Origin: Streptomyces sp. L2 | Lineage (GTDB): Bacteria; Actinomycetota; Actinomycetes; Streptomycetales; Streptomycetaceae | NCBI RefSeq assembly: GCF_004124325.1 | Contig: NZ_QBDT01000001.1 | Span: forward strand, 6,510,001 to 6,574,000 | DNA length: 64,000 nt | Reading direction: 5' to 3' | Shown: piece by piece, positions 52,512 through 62,163 of the stretch | How positions within the stretch are numbered: the stretch's first letter is position 1 | Layout: each line of letters begins with the position of its first letter | Notes under the pieces: model-generated | The model's input: the letters and a program-made list of their open reading frames with translations, nothing else | Told to the model about the DNA's origin: nothing | Databases searched by the model: none | Position numbers and translations under genes: made by a program

Positions 52512-54158
52512 TCACGCGTCGTAGACGTCCGCCTTCCGCGGCGTAGGATCCTGCACCGCCCCGCTCAGGAACGCCGACCGCGTACCGAACTTCTCCGTGT
52601 TCACCCCGTTCTCGTCGAGGACGCGGATCGCCGCCGCGTGTACCACCCGCAGCACCGGCGTGGCCGCGCGCAGCGCGTCGTCGGCCATGAAGCGGTGCCG
52701 CCAGGGCTGGTCGGCCCAGGAGTGCCGCAGCCCGAACGGCTCGGGCAGGACGATGGAGCCGCCGAGCCAGTTCAGCGCGGGCGGGTACCAGGTCAGCGGG
52801 GCGCGCGCGGCGAGCCGTACCACCTCGTCGGTGCCGATCAGCGGCAGCGCGACCGTGCGGGTCTCCCAGGGCTTGAGGGACTTGGAGACCTCCTTGGTCG
52901 GCGCCTCCGGCTTGGTGGTGAACAGCGGGTTCACCGGGCCGAGGGCGTGACCGGTGACCTCGATGCGGAGCGTCTCGTGCAGCACGGTCACCGTGATCAG
53001 CATGGTGATGACCAGCTGCCCGTCCCACAGGGTCCACTGCACGCCCAGGTAGTGCCGGTCGCCGCTGCCGAACTGCTGCTTGTTGCAGATGTCCTGTATC
53101 GCGTGCGTCTTGACCTGGAACGCGTCGACGTCGGTGCCCTCGGGCCGGGACACGGCCTTGGCGTTCTCGCCGATCGGTGTGACGATCCAGTGCCGTATGG
53201 AGGGCCGGGGGAAGCCGCCGGTGTTCAGCGGGCCGCGCTCCAGCATGCGCAGCTGGTCGTGGATCGCCTTGATGACGTCCCAGCTGCGGAAGGGGTGGAT
53301 CTCCCGGTCGGGGGCGGCCGGCACGAGGTCCTCGGCGAGCTGCCAGGAGCCCCAGCGGGTGCCCATGCCGAGTATGCCCTTGGGGCCGGCGTAGAAGACG
53401 GAGTTGGACTGCTGTTCGGCGCTGAGCCGGGCCAGTGACTGGCGCAGCTGTTCGGCGGCGGTCTCGCCGGGGCTGCGCGGCACGGCCTCGGGGACCTTGG
53501 CGCCGACGCTGGTGCCGGACAGCAGGCCGTCCCAGCGGGCGCGCAGGTCCCCGGCGGTGCGTTCGCAGATCTGTTTGGCCCAGAACCAGCCGAGGACGGG
53601 GACGACGACGGCCGCGCGCGCGTACCACCCCCAGAACCCGCCGAAGGGCATCTTCAGCAGGAAGAGGGCGGCGAGCACGCCGACGCCGAGGAGCAGGGCG
53701 GTGGCCAGCGTCCCGGCCCGCTTGTCGTCGCGTTTGGCGACGAGGGTGCGCAGCTGGAAGACGAGGAGCCAGCCCAGCATGCCGGGCAGGAAGAGCAGTC
53801 CGCAGAGCACGGTGACGGCGGTGAGCCGGTTGTCGCGTTCGCGGCGGATGTTGTTGGCGGCCAGGCAGTGCTCGACGACCACCTGGGGTTCGGCGCCGAA
53901 GGACTGGATGAGCGGTTTGCGGCCGGGGCCGAGCATGCGGTCGGCGACCGCGCGGGAGAACGCCTCGCCGAGGTTCGGCTTCAGCAGGTTCAGCCGGCCG
54001 GGCTTGACGGTCGACTCGTGCCATTCGTTGTCGGCCTTCTTGATCTCCTCGAAGGCGTTGTCCCGGTAGGCCGCCGACGCCAGCGCGAAGGTGGCCGCCT
54101 GGCCCTCGTCGCCGGAGACGGGCACCTGCGGCCCGTCCCACTCGGTTGAAAACGACAT
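52512..54158 (-). CDS. large integral membrane protein of unknown function
   Basis: 548 residues. An N-terminal soluble part (1-105; SAVADRMLGPGRKPLIQSFGAEPQVVVEHCLAANNIRRERD) precedes three helices (about 112-135, 148-168, 177-195). A long soluble C-terminal half with a further hydrophobic stretch LVITMLITVTVLHETLRI follows. The family is a Streptomyces conserved hypothetical. ATG 54158 has GGGGGCGGGA upstream. It converges on the 93-bp repeat and is not obviously in an operon. Confidence 0.82.
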   Translation of the reverse strand: MSFSTEWDGPQVPVSGDEGQAATFALASAAYRDNAFEEIKKADNEWHESTVKPGRLNLLKPNLGEAFSRAVADRMLGPGRKPLIQSFGAEPQVVVEHCLAANNIRRERDNRLTAVTVLCGLLFLPGMLGWLLVFQLRTLVAKRDDKRAGTLATALLLGVGVLAALFLLKMPFGGFWGWYARAAVVVPVLGWFWAKQICERTAGDLRARWDGLLSGTSVGAKVPEAVPRSPGETAAEQLRQSLARLSAEQQSNSVFYAGPKGILGMGTRWGSWQLAEDLVPAAPDREIHPFRSWDVIKAIHDQLRMLERGPLNTGGFPRPSIRHWIVTPIGENAKAVSRPEGTDVDAFQVKTHAIQDICNKQQFGSGDRHYLGVQWTLWDGQLVITMLITVTVLHETLRIEVTGHALGPVNPLFTTKPEAPTKEVSKSLKPWETRTVALPLIGTDEVVRLAARAPLTWYPPALNWLGGSIVLPEPFGLRHSWADQPWRHRFMADDALRAATPVLRVVHAAAIRVLDENGVNTEKFGTRSAFLSGAVQDPTPRKADVYDA

Positions 54159-54366
54159 TCCCGCCCCCTCGCCGCCGGTGCTTCTGCGGCCTTCCCGACT
54201 TCCCCGCCCCGCACACCTGTTGACCGGTCCGTCGTACCGGTGTCGCACGAGTACGGCACCATCGCGGCACGACGTGATCAGGTGATCAGCGTATCCGCAG
54301 CCGCTGACAGTCCGTCGGCGGACGGCCGAAGCCGCCCGCCCACGGGACACATCAGGCCGCGCCCGG

Positions 54367-56568
54367 CTACGGGTTCTCGCCCGCCTGTTCGCGGATCCGT
54401 TCGGCGATCTGCGGCGGCATGGGTTCGTGCCGCGCGTAGGACCGGCTGAAGCGGGCGGTGCCGTGCGAGATCGACCGCAGGTCGACGGCGTACCGGCCGA
54501 TCTCGAACTCGGGCACCTCGGCCCGTACGAGGGTGCGCCCCGAGCCCACCTGTTCGGTGCCGAGCACGCGGCCGCGCCGGCCGGACAGGTCGCTCATCAC
54601 CGCGCCGACGTAGTCGTCGCCCACCAGCACGGACACCTCGGCGACCGGTTCCAGCAGGTGGATCCGGGTGTCCGCCGCCGCCTCGCGCAGGGCGAGCGCG
54701 CCCGCGGTCTGGAAGGCGGCGTCGGAGGAGTCCACCGAGTGCGCTTTGCCATCGAGCAGGGTGATCCGCACGTCCACGAGCGGGTAGCCGGCGGCGACCC
54801 CCTTGGCGGCCTGGGCGCGCACACCCTTCTCCACGGAGGGGATGAACTGCCGGGGCACCGCGCCGCCGACGACCTTGTCCACGAACTCGATGCCGGACCC
54901 GCCGGGCAGCGGCTCCACCTCGATCTCGCAGATCGCGAACTGCCCGTGCCCGCCGGACTGCTTGACGTGCCGGCCGCGGCCCGCCGCCTTGTGCGCGAAC
55001 GTCTCCCTGAGGGAGACCCGGTGGGGTACGACGTCGACCTGGACGCCGTAGCGGCTGCGCAGCCGTTCCAGGGCCACGTCCGCGTGGGCCTCGCCCAGGC
55101 ACCACAGGACGACCTGGTGGGTGTCCTGGTTCTGTTCCAGGCGCATCGTCGGGTCCTCGGCGACCAGCCGCCCGAGCCCCTGGGAGAGCTTGTCCTCGTC
55201 GGCCTTGCTGTGGGCCTGGATGGCGAGCGGCAGCAGCGGGTCGGGCATCTGCCAGGGCTCCATCAGCAGCGGGTCGTCCTTGGCGGAGAGGGTGTCCCCG
55301 GTCTCGGCGCGGCTCAGCTTGGCCACGCACACCAGGTCGCCGGCGACGGCGTGGGTGACGGGGCGCTGCTGCTTGCCGAAGGCCATGGACAGCGCGCCGG
55401 TCTTCTCGTCGACGTCATGGTCCTCGTGGCCGCGGTCGGCGAGCCCGTGCCCGGAGACGTGCACCGGCTGGTCGGGGCGCAGGGTGCCGGAGAAGACGCG
55501 GACCAGGGAGATGCGGCCGACGTAGGGGTCGGAGGAGGTCTTGACGACCTCGGCGACGAGGGGGCCGTCGGTGTCGCACGCCTTCAGTTCGCGCCGTTCG
55601 CCGTCGACGGTGGTGACGCCGGGCATCGGGTGCTCGAACGGGGTGGGGAAACCGCCGGTGACCAGTTCCAGCAGTTCGACGGTGCCGAGGCCCTGCCGGC
55701 CGCCGTCGGCGGCGGGGGCGGCGGCCAGCACGGGGAAGAAGGTGCCGCGCGCCACGGCCCGTTCCAGGTCCTCGACGAGCGTCTTGACGTCGACCTGTTC
55801 GCCGCCGAGGTAGCGGTCCATGAGGGTCTCGTCCTCGCTCTCGGCGATGATCCCCTCGATGAGCCGGTCGCGGGCCTCCGCGATGCCGGGCAACTGGTCC
55901 TCGCCGGGTTCGGACTCCTTGCGCTCGCCGGTCGAGTAGTCGAACAGGCGCTGCGAGAGCAGTCCGATCAGCCCGGTCACGGGCGCGTGCCCGTCGGGTC
56001 CCTGGGGGCCGTGCAGCGGCAGGTAGAGGGGGAGGACGGCGTCGGGGTCGTCGCCGCCGAACGCCTCCGCGCAGATCCGGGTCATCTCCTCGAAGTCGGC
56101 GCGGGCCGCCTCCAGGTGCGTGATGACGATCGCCCGGGGCATGCCGACGGCCGCGCACTCCTCCCACACCATGCGGGTCGAGCCGTCCACACCGTCCGAG
56201 GCCGAGACGACGAAGAGGGCCGCGTCCGCGGCGCGCAGACCGGCCCTCAGCTCCCCGACGAAGTCGGCGTATCCGGGGGTGTCGAGCAGGTTGATCTTGA
56301 TGCCGTCCGACTCGACCGGCACCAGGGAGAGCTGTACGGAGCGCTGCTGCCGGTGCTCGATGTCGTCGTAGTCGGAGACGGTGCCGCCGTCCTCCACGCG
56401 GCCCGCCCGGTTCACCGCGCCCGCGGTCAGCGCGAGCGCCTCCACCAGGGTCGTCTTGCCCGCTCCGGAGTGGCCGACCAGCACCACATTCCGTACGGAC
56501 GCGGGCCGGTCGGCCGTCAGAGCCCTGCCGGCGGCCCCGGGGTGGTGTGTCTGTGCCTTGTCGCCCAT
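54367..56568 (-). CDS. elongation factor G-like GTPase (EF-G2 type)
   Basis: 733 residues with EF-G domain order. G1 is GHSGAGKTT (32-40) and G3 is DTPGYADF near 95-102. The G4 position reads ITHLEAARADF rather than NKxD, so guanine recognition is altered. Domains IV and V (KQSGGHGQFAICEIEVEP, GRRGRVLGTEQVGSGRTLVRAEVP) are intact. It corresponds to the second, non-essential EF-G-like protein of actinobacteria (FusA2-like), whose role is unclear. The first 25 residues are a species-specific extension. GGAGGCAGGA lies upstream of ATG 56568. Confidence 0.9.
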   Translation of the reverse strand: MGDKAQTHHPGAAGRALTADRPASVRNVVLVGHSGAGKTTLVEALALTAGAVNRAGRVEDGGTVSDYDDIEHRQQRSVQLSLVPVESDGIKINLLDTPGYADFVGELRAGLRAADAALFVVSASDGVDGSTRMVWEECAAVGMPRAIVITHLEAARADFEEMTRICAEAFGGDDPDAVLPLYLPLHGPQGPDGHAPVTGLIGLLSQRLFDYSTGERKESEPGEDQLPGIAEARDRLIEGIIAESEDETLMDRYLGGEQVDVKTLVEDLERAVARGTFFPVLAAAPAADGGRQGLGTVELLELVTGGFPTPFEHPMPGVTTVDGERRELKACDTDGPLVAEVVKTSSDPYVGRISLVRVFSGTLRPDQPVHVSGHGLADRGHEDHDVDEKTGALSMAFGKQQRPVTHAVAGDLVCVAKLSRAETGDTLSAKDDPLLMEPWQMPDPLLPLAIQAHSKADEDKLSQGLGRLVAEDPTMRLEQNQDTHQVVLWCLGEAHADVALERLRSRYGVQVDVVPHRVSLRETFAHKAAGRGRHVKQSGGHGQFAICEIEVEPLPGGSGIEFVDKVVGGAVPRQFIPSVEKGVRAQAAKGVAAGYPLVDVRITLLDGKAHSVDSSDAAFQTAGALALREAAADTRIHLLEPVAEVSVLVGDDYVGAVMSDLSGRRGRVLGTEQVGSGRTLVRAEVPEFEIGRYAVDLRSISHGTARFSRSYARHEPMPPQIAERIREQAGENP

Positions 56569-56864
56569 GATCCTGCCTCCCGTGCACGGTGAGGTCACTG
56601 TGGGCGCGGACGCACTGGCTCCGCGGCGGTGCGGCTCCGGCGACGCCCGCGGTCCTTCGAGCTTTCCACTCCCGTCACGCCCCGTCCATACGACGGACGC
56701 CGGCCGCGTCGCGCCCCGCCCGGGTACGGGGGACGCGGAGCGCCGCGTGTGCCGCCCCGTCCGGCGGCTTCGGGTGCCCGGCGGCCGGTCACGCGCGCGC
56801 GTGGCTACGATGGGCCAGCCAGTGGCCACCAGGGGCCGCGGCGACACCGACCGTCGGGAAGGCC
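56569..56864. other. 296-bp divergent promoter region, EF-G2 / pgsA
   Basis: TACGAT at 56806-56811 is a likely -10 for the pgsA operon, giving a leader of about 47 nt. No small gene or repeat is seen. Confidence 0.4.
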
Positions 56865-57599
56865 ATGCTGAACAAGTACGCGCGTGCATTCTTCACGCGT
56901 GTCCTCACGCCGTTCGCCTCGTTCCTCATCCGCAGAGGCGTCAGCCCCGACACGGTCACCCTCCTCGGTACGGCAGGCGTGGTCGCGGGCGCGCTGGTCT
57001 TCTACCCCATGGGTGAGTTCTTCTGGGGCACGGTCGTCATCACCCTGTTCGTCTTCTCCGACCTGGTCGACGGCAACATGGCCCGTCAGCTGGGCCGGTC
57101 CAGCCGCTGGGGCGCCTTCCTGGACTCCACGCTCGACCGGGTCGCCGACGGAGCGATCTTCGGCGGCTTCGCCCTGTGGTACGCGGGCCGGGGCGACGAC
57201 AACCTGCTGTGCGCGGTGTCGATCTTCTGCCTGGCCAGCGGCCAGGTGGTGTCGTACACGAAGGCGCGCGGCGAGTCGATCGGGCTGCCGGTCGCCGTCA
57301 ACGGGCTCGTCGAGCGGGCCGAGCGGCTGGTGATCTCGCTGGTCGCGGCCGGTTTCGCGGGCCTGCACAAGTTCGGTGTCCCGGGCATCCAGTGGCTGCT
57401 GCCGATCGCCTTGTGGATCGTCGCCGTCGGCAGCCTGGTCACGCTGGTCCAGCGGGTGGTCACGGTGCGCCGCGAGTCCGCCGAAGCGGAGGCGGAGGCC
57501 GAGGCGCAGGCGGAGGCCGAGGCGCAGGCAGAGGCGGAGGCCGGGGGAGAGCCGGGGGCGGCCGGGCAGGCGTCGCGGGGGAGTGAGGCGGCGAAGTGA
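56865..57599 (+). CDS. pgsA: phosphatidylinositol phosphate synthase (CDP-alcohol phosphatidyltransferase)
   Basis: 244 residues. The CDP-alcohol signature is complete: Asp66, Asp69, Gly70, Ala73, Arg74, Gly83, Asp87, Asp91 in FSDLVDGNMARQLGRSSR and WGAFLDSTLDR. Six helices. It joins CDP-diacylglycerol and inositol phosphate (actinobacterial type), the first step of phosphatidylinositol mannoside synthesis. The C-terminus carries an Ala/Glu repeat (about 206-228) encoded by short repeats. Its stop overlaps the acyltransferase start (GTGA). Confidence 0.93.
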   Translation: MLNKYARAFFTRVLTPFASFLIRRGVSPDTVTLLGTAGVVAGALVFYPMGEFFWGTVVITLFVFSDLVDGNMARQLGRSSRWGAFLDSTLDRVADGAIFGGFALWYAGRGDDNLLCAVSIFCLASGQVVSYTKARGESIGLPVAVNGLVERAERLVISLVAAGFAGLHKFGVPGIQWLLPIALWIVAVGSLVTLVQRVVTVRRESAEAEAEAEAQAEAEAQAEAEAGGEPGAAGQASRGSEAAK

Positions 57600-58504
57600 G
57601 CACCGCCGAACGGCTCACCGACACGCTGTACGGGCTCGGCTGGAGCACCGTCAAGAAGCTTCCCGAGCCGGCCGCCGTGCGGCTGGGCACCACCATCGCC
57701 GACCTGGCTTGGAAACGCCGCGGCAAGGGCGTCCTGCGGCTGGAGGCGAACTACGCGCGCGTGGTGCCCGACGCCGGCCCCGAGCGGCTCGCCGAGCTCT
57801 CGCGCGCGGGCATGCGCTCCTACCTGCGCTACTGGATGGAGTCCTTCCGGCTGCCGGCCTGGAGCGCCGAACGGGTGCGCACCGGCTTCGACCCCAAGGA
57901 CGTCCACCACCTCACCGACGGCCTCGCCTCCGACCGGGGCGTGATACTCGCCCTGCCCCACCTGGCCAACTGGGACCTGGCCGGCGCCTGGGTCACCACC
58001 GCGCTGGAGACGCCGTTCACCACGGTCGCCGAGCGCCTGAAGCCCGAGACGCTGTACGACCGGTTCGTCGCCTACCGCGAGGGACTCGGCATGGAGGTCC
58101 TCGCGCACAGCGGCGCCTCCGCGTTCGGCACGCTGGCCCGGCGGCTGCGCGACGGCGGCCTGGTCTGCCTCGTCGCCGACCGCGACCTGTCCGCGTCCGG
58201 CGTCGAGGTCGACTTCTTCGGCGAGCGCGCCCGGATGCCCGCCGGACCGGCGCTGCTCGCCCAGCAGACCGGCGCGCTGCTCCTGCCGGTCACCCTCTGG
58301 TATGACGACTCACCCGTCATGCGGGGACGCGTGCATCCCCCGATCGAGGTACCCGAGTCAGGTACGCGGGCCGAGCGGACGTCTGTCATGACACAGGCGC
58401 TGGCCGACGCCTTCGCCACCGGGATCGCCGACCATCCGGAGGACTGGCACATGCTCCAGCGGCTGTGGCTCGCCGACCTCGATCCGGCGAAGGGACCCTC
58501 GTGA
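57596..58504 (+). CDS. phosphatidylinositol mannoside acyltransferase (lauroyl/PatA family)
   Basis: 302 residues of the LpxL/HtrB-like family. The catalytic HxxxxD is HLANWD near 120-125, and VADRDLSASGVEVDFFGE is the second conserved block. It acylates a mannose of phosphatidylinositol mannosides at the inner face of the membrane, as PatA does in mycobacteria. It lies between pgsA and pimA with start/stop overlaps on both sides, which supports the function. Confidence 0.92.
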   Translation: MSTAERLTDTLYGLGWSTVKKLPEPAAVRLGTTIADLAWKRRGKGVLRLEANYARVVPDAGPERLAELSRAGMRSYLRYWMESFRLPAWSAERVRTGFDPKDVHHLTDGLASDRGVILALPHLANWDLAGAWVTTALETPFTTVAERLKPETLYDRFVAYREGLGMEVLAHSGASAFGTLARRLRDGGLVCLVADRDLSASGVEVDFFGERARMPAGPALLAQQTGALLLPVTLWYDDSPVMRGRVHPPIEVPESGTRAERTSVMTQALADAFATGIADHPEDWHMLQRLWLADLDPAKGPS

Positions 58505-59664
58505 GAATCGGGATCGTCTGCCCGTACTCCTGGGACGTGCCCGGCGGCGTCCAGTTCCACATCCGCGACCTCGCCGAGTACTTCATCCGCCTCGGCCACG
58601 AGGTGTCCGTGCTCGCCCCGGCCGACGACGACACCCCGCTGCCGCCGTACGTCGTCTCGGCGGGACGCGCGGTCCCGGTGCCGTACAACGGCTCGGTGGC
58701 CCGGCTGAACTTCGGGTTCCTGTCGGCCGCGCGGGTGCGCCGCTGGCTGCACGAGGGCAAGTTCGACGTGATCCACATCCACGAGCCGACCTCCCCGTCC
58801 CTGGGCCTGCTGAGCTGCTGGGCCGCGCAGGGGCCCATCGTCGCGACGTTCCACACGTCCAACCCGCGCTCGCGCGCGATGATCGCCGCCTACGCCATCC
58901 TGCAGGCGGCCCTGGAGAAGATCAGCGCGCGGATCGCGGTGAGCGAGTACGCCCGCCGCACCCTGGTCGAGCACCTCGGAGGGGACGCGGTGGTCATCCC
59001 CAACGGCGTCGACGTCGACTTCTTCGCGAAGGCCGAGCCGAACCCCGACTGGCAGGGCGACACCATCGGCTTCATGGGGCGGATCGACGAGCCCCGCAAG
59101 GGCCTGCCCGTCCTGATGCGGGCCCTGCCGACGATCCTCGCCGCCCGTCCGGGGACCCGGCTGCTGGTCGCAGGGCGCGGCGACGAGGAGGAGGCCGTCG
59201 CCTCGCTGCCCGCCGAGCTGCGCCCGCGCGTGGAGTTCCTCGGCATGATCAGCGACGAGGACAAGGCGCGCTTCCTGCGCAGCGTCGACCTGTACGTGGC
59301 GCCCAACACCGGCGGCGAGAGCTTCGGCATCATCCTGGTCGAGGCGATGTCGGCGGGCGCCCCCGTCCTCGCCTCCGACCTGGACGCGTTCGTCCAGGTG
59401 CTCGACCAGGGCGCGGCCGGCGAGGTCTTCGCCAACGAGGACGCGGACGCGCTCGCCGACGCGGCCGTACGCCTCCTGGAGGACCCGGCGCGGCGGGCCG
59501 AACTGCGCGCGCGGGGCAGCGCGCACGTCCGTCGGTTCGACTGGTCGACGGTGGGCGCGGACATCCTCTCGGTCTACGAGACGGTGACCGCCGGAGCGGC
59601 GGCGGTCGCCACGGACGAACGGGGCCCGGGCCTGTGCGCCCGCTTCGGCCTGGCCCGGGACTGA
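58501..59664 (+). CDS. pimA: phosphatidyl-myo-inositol mannosyltransferase PimA (GT4)
   Basis: 387 residues. The N-terminal Rossmann half begins MRIGIVCPYSWDVPGGVQFHI, the donor half has RIDEPRKGLPVLMRALP, VAPNTGGESFGIILVEAMSAGAPVLAS, with the GT4 E-x7-E motif in ESFGIILVE. It adds the first mannose from GDP-mannose to phosphatidylinositol. GTG 58501 overlaps the preceding stop (GTGA); an in-frame start at 58465 is within the acyltransferase gene and less likely. Confidence 0.94.
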   Translation: MRIGIVCPYSWDVPGGVQFHIRDLAEYFIRLGHEVSVLAPADDDTPLPPYVVSAGRAVPVPYNGSVARLNFGFLSAARVRRWLHEGKFDVIHIHEPTSPSLGLLSCWAAQGPIVATFHTSNPRSRAMIAAYAILQAALEKISARIAVSEYARRTLVEHLGGDAVVIPNGVDVDFFAKAEPNPDWQGDTIGFMGRIDEPRKGLPVLMRALPTILAARPGTRLLVAGRGDEEEAVASLPAELRPRVEFLGMISDEDKARFLRSVDLYVAPNTGGESFGIILVEAMSAGAPVLASDLDAFVQVLDQGAAGEVFANEDADALADAAVRLLEDPARRAELRARGSAHVRRFDWSTVGADILSVYETVTAGAAAVATDERGPGLCARFGLARD

Positions 59665-59739
59665 CCGCCGGGACCGCCCCGCCGGGACGGGGCGAGGGCG
59701 TGACCGGCGCCCCGTCCCGCCCCGGTAGCCTTGCCGCCC

Positions 59740-60282
59740 GTGACCGCAACCCTCATCTGGATCCTCGTCGCGCTCGTGGCCATCGGGGTGTACCTCAGCT
59801 GGACGGCCGGGCGGCTGGACCGGCTGCACGTGCGGATGGACGCCGCGCGGGCCGCGCTCGACGCCCAGCTGCTCAGGCGGGCCTCCGTGGCGCAGGAGCT
59901 GGCGACGTCCGGGGTGCTCGACCCGGCCGCCTCGATCGTGCTGTACGAGGCCGCGCACGCCGCACGGCAGGCCGAGGAGGAGCACCGGGAGGTGGCGGAG
60001 AGCGAGCTGAGCCAGGCCCTGCGGGCGGTGTTCGAGGACCCGCGCCAGGTGGAGTCCGTCCGGGAGGCCCCGGGAGGCGAGGAGGCGGCCCGTGAGCTGG
60101 CCGAGGCGGTCCGCAGGGTCCCCATGGCCCGCCGCTTCCTGAACGACGCCGTGGGGGCCGCCCGCAGGCTCCGCGAGCACCGCAAGGTCCGCTGGTTCCG
60201 GCTGGCCGGCCACGCCCCGTTCCCGCTGGCCTTCGAGATGGACGACGAGCCCCCCACAGCCCTGGCGGAACGCGCCACCTGA
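59740..60282 (+). CDS. LemA-like membrane-anchored coiled-coil protein
   Basis: 180 residues. An N-terminal helix (about 3-22; TLIWILVALVAIGVYLSW) precedes LDRLHVRMDAARAALDAQLLRRASVAQELA, which resembles the first LemA repeat, and further Ala/Glu/Arg-rich helices. It ends in a charged tail. Function unknown. GTG 59740 follows TAGCCT (59726-59731) by 8 nt with no RBS, so probably leaderless; an in-frame TTG at 59731 is within the -10. It is 75 bp after pimA with its own promoter. Confidence 0.78.
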   Translation: MTATLIWILVALVAIGVYLSWTAGRLDRLHVRMDAARAALDAQLLRRASVAQELATSGVLDPAASIVLYEAAHAARQAEEEHREVAESELSQALRAVFEDPRQVESVREAPGGEEAARELAEAVRRVPMARRFLNDAVGAARRLREHRKVRWFRLAGHAPFPLAFEMDDEPPTALAERAT

Positions 60283-60590
60283 GCCGCTGACCGCGTCGCC
60301 TGAGCCGCCTGACCGGGCCGCTGAGCGCCCTGGCCGCCTCGCCTGGGCCGCCTGGCCGCGCGGCGCGGCCTGAGCCCTCTGACCCGGGCTGCTGCCTGAG
60401 CCCCTGACCACGTGGCCTGAGCCCGCTGACCGCGCCCCTTGAGTCCCCCTCCCCGCGCCGCCTGTGCCCCTGACCGGCCACGGTGCGCAAAACGATCCAC
60501 CGGCTTGTCATTGGCCCTTGCTGTGGCCTGGTCCTCTCGCGTTTCCTCGGTGGTGCAGAAAACCCTCTTTTCCCACCAGTGAGGTCACCC
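60283..60590. repeat. degenerate CCTGAGCC / CTGACCG repeats before pdxS
   Basis: Between 60283 and 60475 the strings CTGAGCC, CTGACC and CCTGGCCGC recur at 12-25 bp spacing about a dozen times, a decayed minisatellite. The following 110 bp hold the pdxS promoter and are clearly less GC-rich (AAAACGATCC, AAAACCCTCTTTTC). Confidence 0.6.
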
Positions 60591-61496
60591 GTGTCCACCA
60601 CCGAATTCCAGGCTCCCGAGACCGGCACCGCCCGTGTGAAGCGCGGTATGGCCGAGCAGCTCAAGGGCGGCGTGATCATGGACGTCGTCACGCCGGAGCA
60701 GGCGAAGATCGCCGAGGACGCGGGCGCCGTCGCCGTCATGGCGCTGGAGCGGGTCCCGGCCGACATCCGCAAGGACGGCGGCGTGGCCCGCATGTCCGAC
60801 CCCGACATGATCGAGGGCATCATCGAGGCCGTCTCGATCCCGGTCATGGCCAAGTCCCGCATCGGTCACTTCGTCGAGGCCCAGGTGCTGCAGTCCCTCG
60901 GTGTCGACTACATCGACGAGTCCGAGGTCCTCACCCCGGCCGACGAGGTCAACCACTCCGACAAGTGGGCCTTCACCACCCCCTTCGTGTGCGGCGCCAC
61001 CAACCTCGGTGAGGCCCTGCGCCGCATCGCCGAGGGCGCGGCCATGATCCGCTCCAAGGGCGAGGCCGGCACCGGCAACGTCGTCGAGGCCGTCCGCCAC
61101 CTGCGCCAGATCAAGGGCGAGATCGCCAAGCTCCGCGGCTGCGACAACAACGAGATCTACGCCGCCGCCAAGGAGCTGCGCGCCCCGTTCGAGCTGGTCA
61201 AGGAGGTCGCCGAGCTCGGCAAGCTGCCGGTCGTGCTGTTCTCCGCCGGTGGCGTGGCCACCCCGGCCGACGCCGCGCTGATGCGCCAGCTCGGCGCCGA
61301 GGGCGTCTTCGTCGGCTCCGGCATCTTCAAGTCCGGCGACCCGGCCAAGCGCGCCGCCGCCATCGTGAAGGCCACCACCTTCTACGACGACCCGAAGATC
61401 ATCGCGGACGCGTCCCGCAACCTCGGCGAGGCCATGGTGGGCATCAACTGCGACACCCTGCCCGAGGCCGAGCGCTACGCCAACCGCGGCTGGTAG
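60591..61496 (+). CDS. pdxS: pyridoxal 5'-phosphate synthase subunit PdxS
   Basis: 301 residues, very highly conserved: [44 protein letters not shown]. The substrate lysines lie in VMAKSRIGH and [23 protein letters not shown] holds the phosphate site. It builds PLP from ribose 5-phosphate, glyceraldehyde 3-phosphate and ammonia, forming a 12-mer with PdxT. GTG at 60591 has GAGG 8 nt upstream. pdxT follows after 7 bp. Confidence 0.98.
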   Translation: MSTTEFQAPETGTARVKRGMAEQLKGGVIMDVVTPEQAKIAEDAGAVAVMALERVPADIRKDGGVARMSDPDMIEGIIEAVSIPVMAKSRIGHFVEAQVLQSLGVDYIDESEVLTPADEVNHSDKWAFTTPFVCGATNLGEALRRIAEGAAMIRSKGEAGTGNVVEAVRHLRQIKGEIAKLRGCDNNEIYAAAKELRAPFELVKEVAELGKLPVVLFSAGGVATPADAALMRQLGAEGVFVGSGIFKSGDPAKRAAAIVKATTFYDDPKIIADASRNLGEAMVGINCDTLPEAERYANRGW

Positions 61497-61503
61497 TCCC
61501 CTC

Positions 61504-62112
61504 ATGCCGAACGAAGTCCCTGTCATCGGCGTCCTGGCCCTCCAGGGCGACGTACGGGAGCACCTCGTCGCCCTGGCCGCGGCCGACGCCGTGGCCAGGC
61601 CGGTCAGGCGCCCCGAGGAGCTCGCCGAGGTCGACGGCCTCGTGCTGCCCGGCGGCGAGTCCACGACGATCTCCAAGCTGGCCGTCCTCTTCGGCGTGAT
61701 GGAGCCCCTCCGCGCGCGCGTGCGCGACGGCTTGCCCGTCTACGGCACCTGCGCCGGCATGATCATGCTCGCCGACAAGATCCTCGACCCGCGCTCGGGC
61801 CAGGAGACCGTCGGCGGGATCGACATGATCGTGCGCCGCAACGCCTTCGGCCGGCAGAACGAGTCCTTCGAGGCCGCGGTCGACGTCCGGGGCGTCGAGG
61901 GCCGTCCTGTGGAGGGCGTCTTCATCCGCGCCCCCTGGGTGGAGTCCGTGGGCGCCGCGGCCGAGGTGCTCGCCGAGCACGACGGCCACATCGTCGCGGT
62001 CCGCCAGGGCAACGCGCTCGCCACGTCGTTCCACCCGGAACTCACCGGCGACCACCGCGTGCACGGCCTCTTCGTCGACATGGTGCGCGCGAACCGGACG
62101 CGGCAGTCCTAG
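61504..62112 (+). CDS. pdxT: pyridoxal 5'-phosphate synthase glutaminase subunit PdxT
   Basis: 202 residues, a class I glutaminase. Cys83 in GTCAGM is the nucleophile and FHPELT near 178-183 completes the triad. [13 protein letters not shown] is the oxyanion/PdxS contact region. It supplies ammonia to PdxS. It lies 7 bp after pdxS on the same transcript. Confidence 0.98.
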   Translation: MPNEVPVIGVLALQGDVREHLVALAAADAVARPVRRPEELAEVDGLVLPGGESTTISKLAVLFGVMEPLRARVRDGLPVYGTCAGMIMLADKILDPRSGQETVGGIDMIVRRNAFGRQNESFEAAVDVRGVEGRPVEGVFIRAPWVESVGAAAEVLAEHDGHIVAVRQGNALATSFHPELTGDHRVHGLFVDMVRANRTRQS

Positions 62113-62163
62113 TAGGATTCTGGGCGTCGAGACAGAGTTTGGTTACGCGAAGGAGACAGGCAG

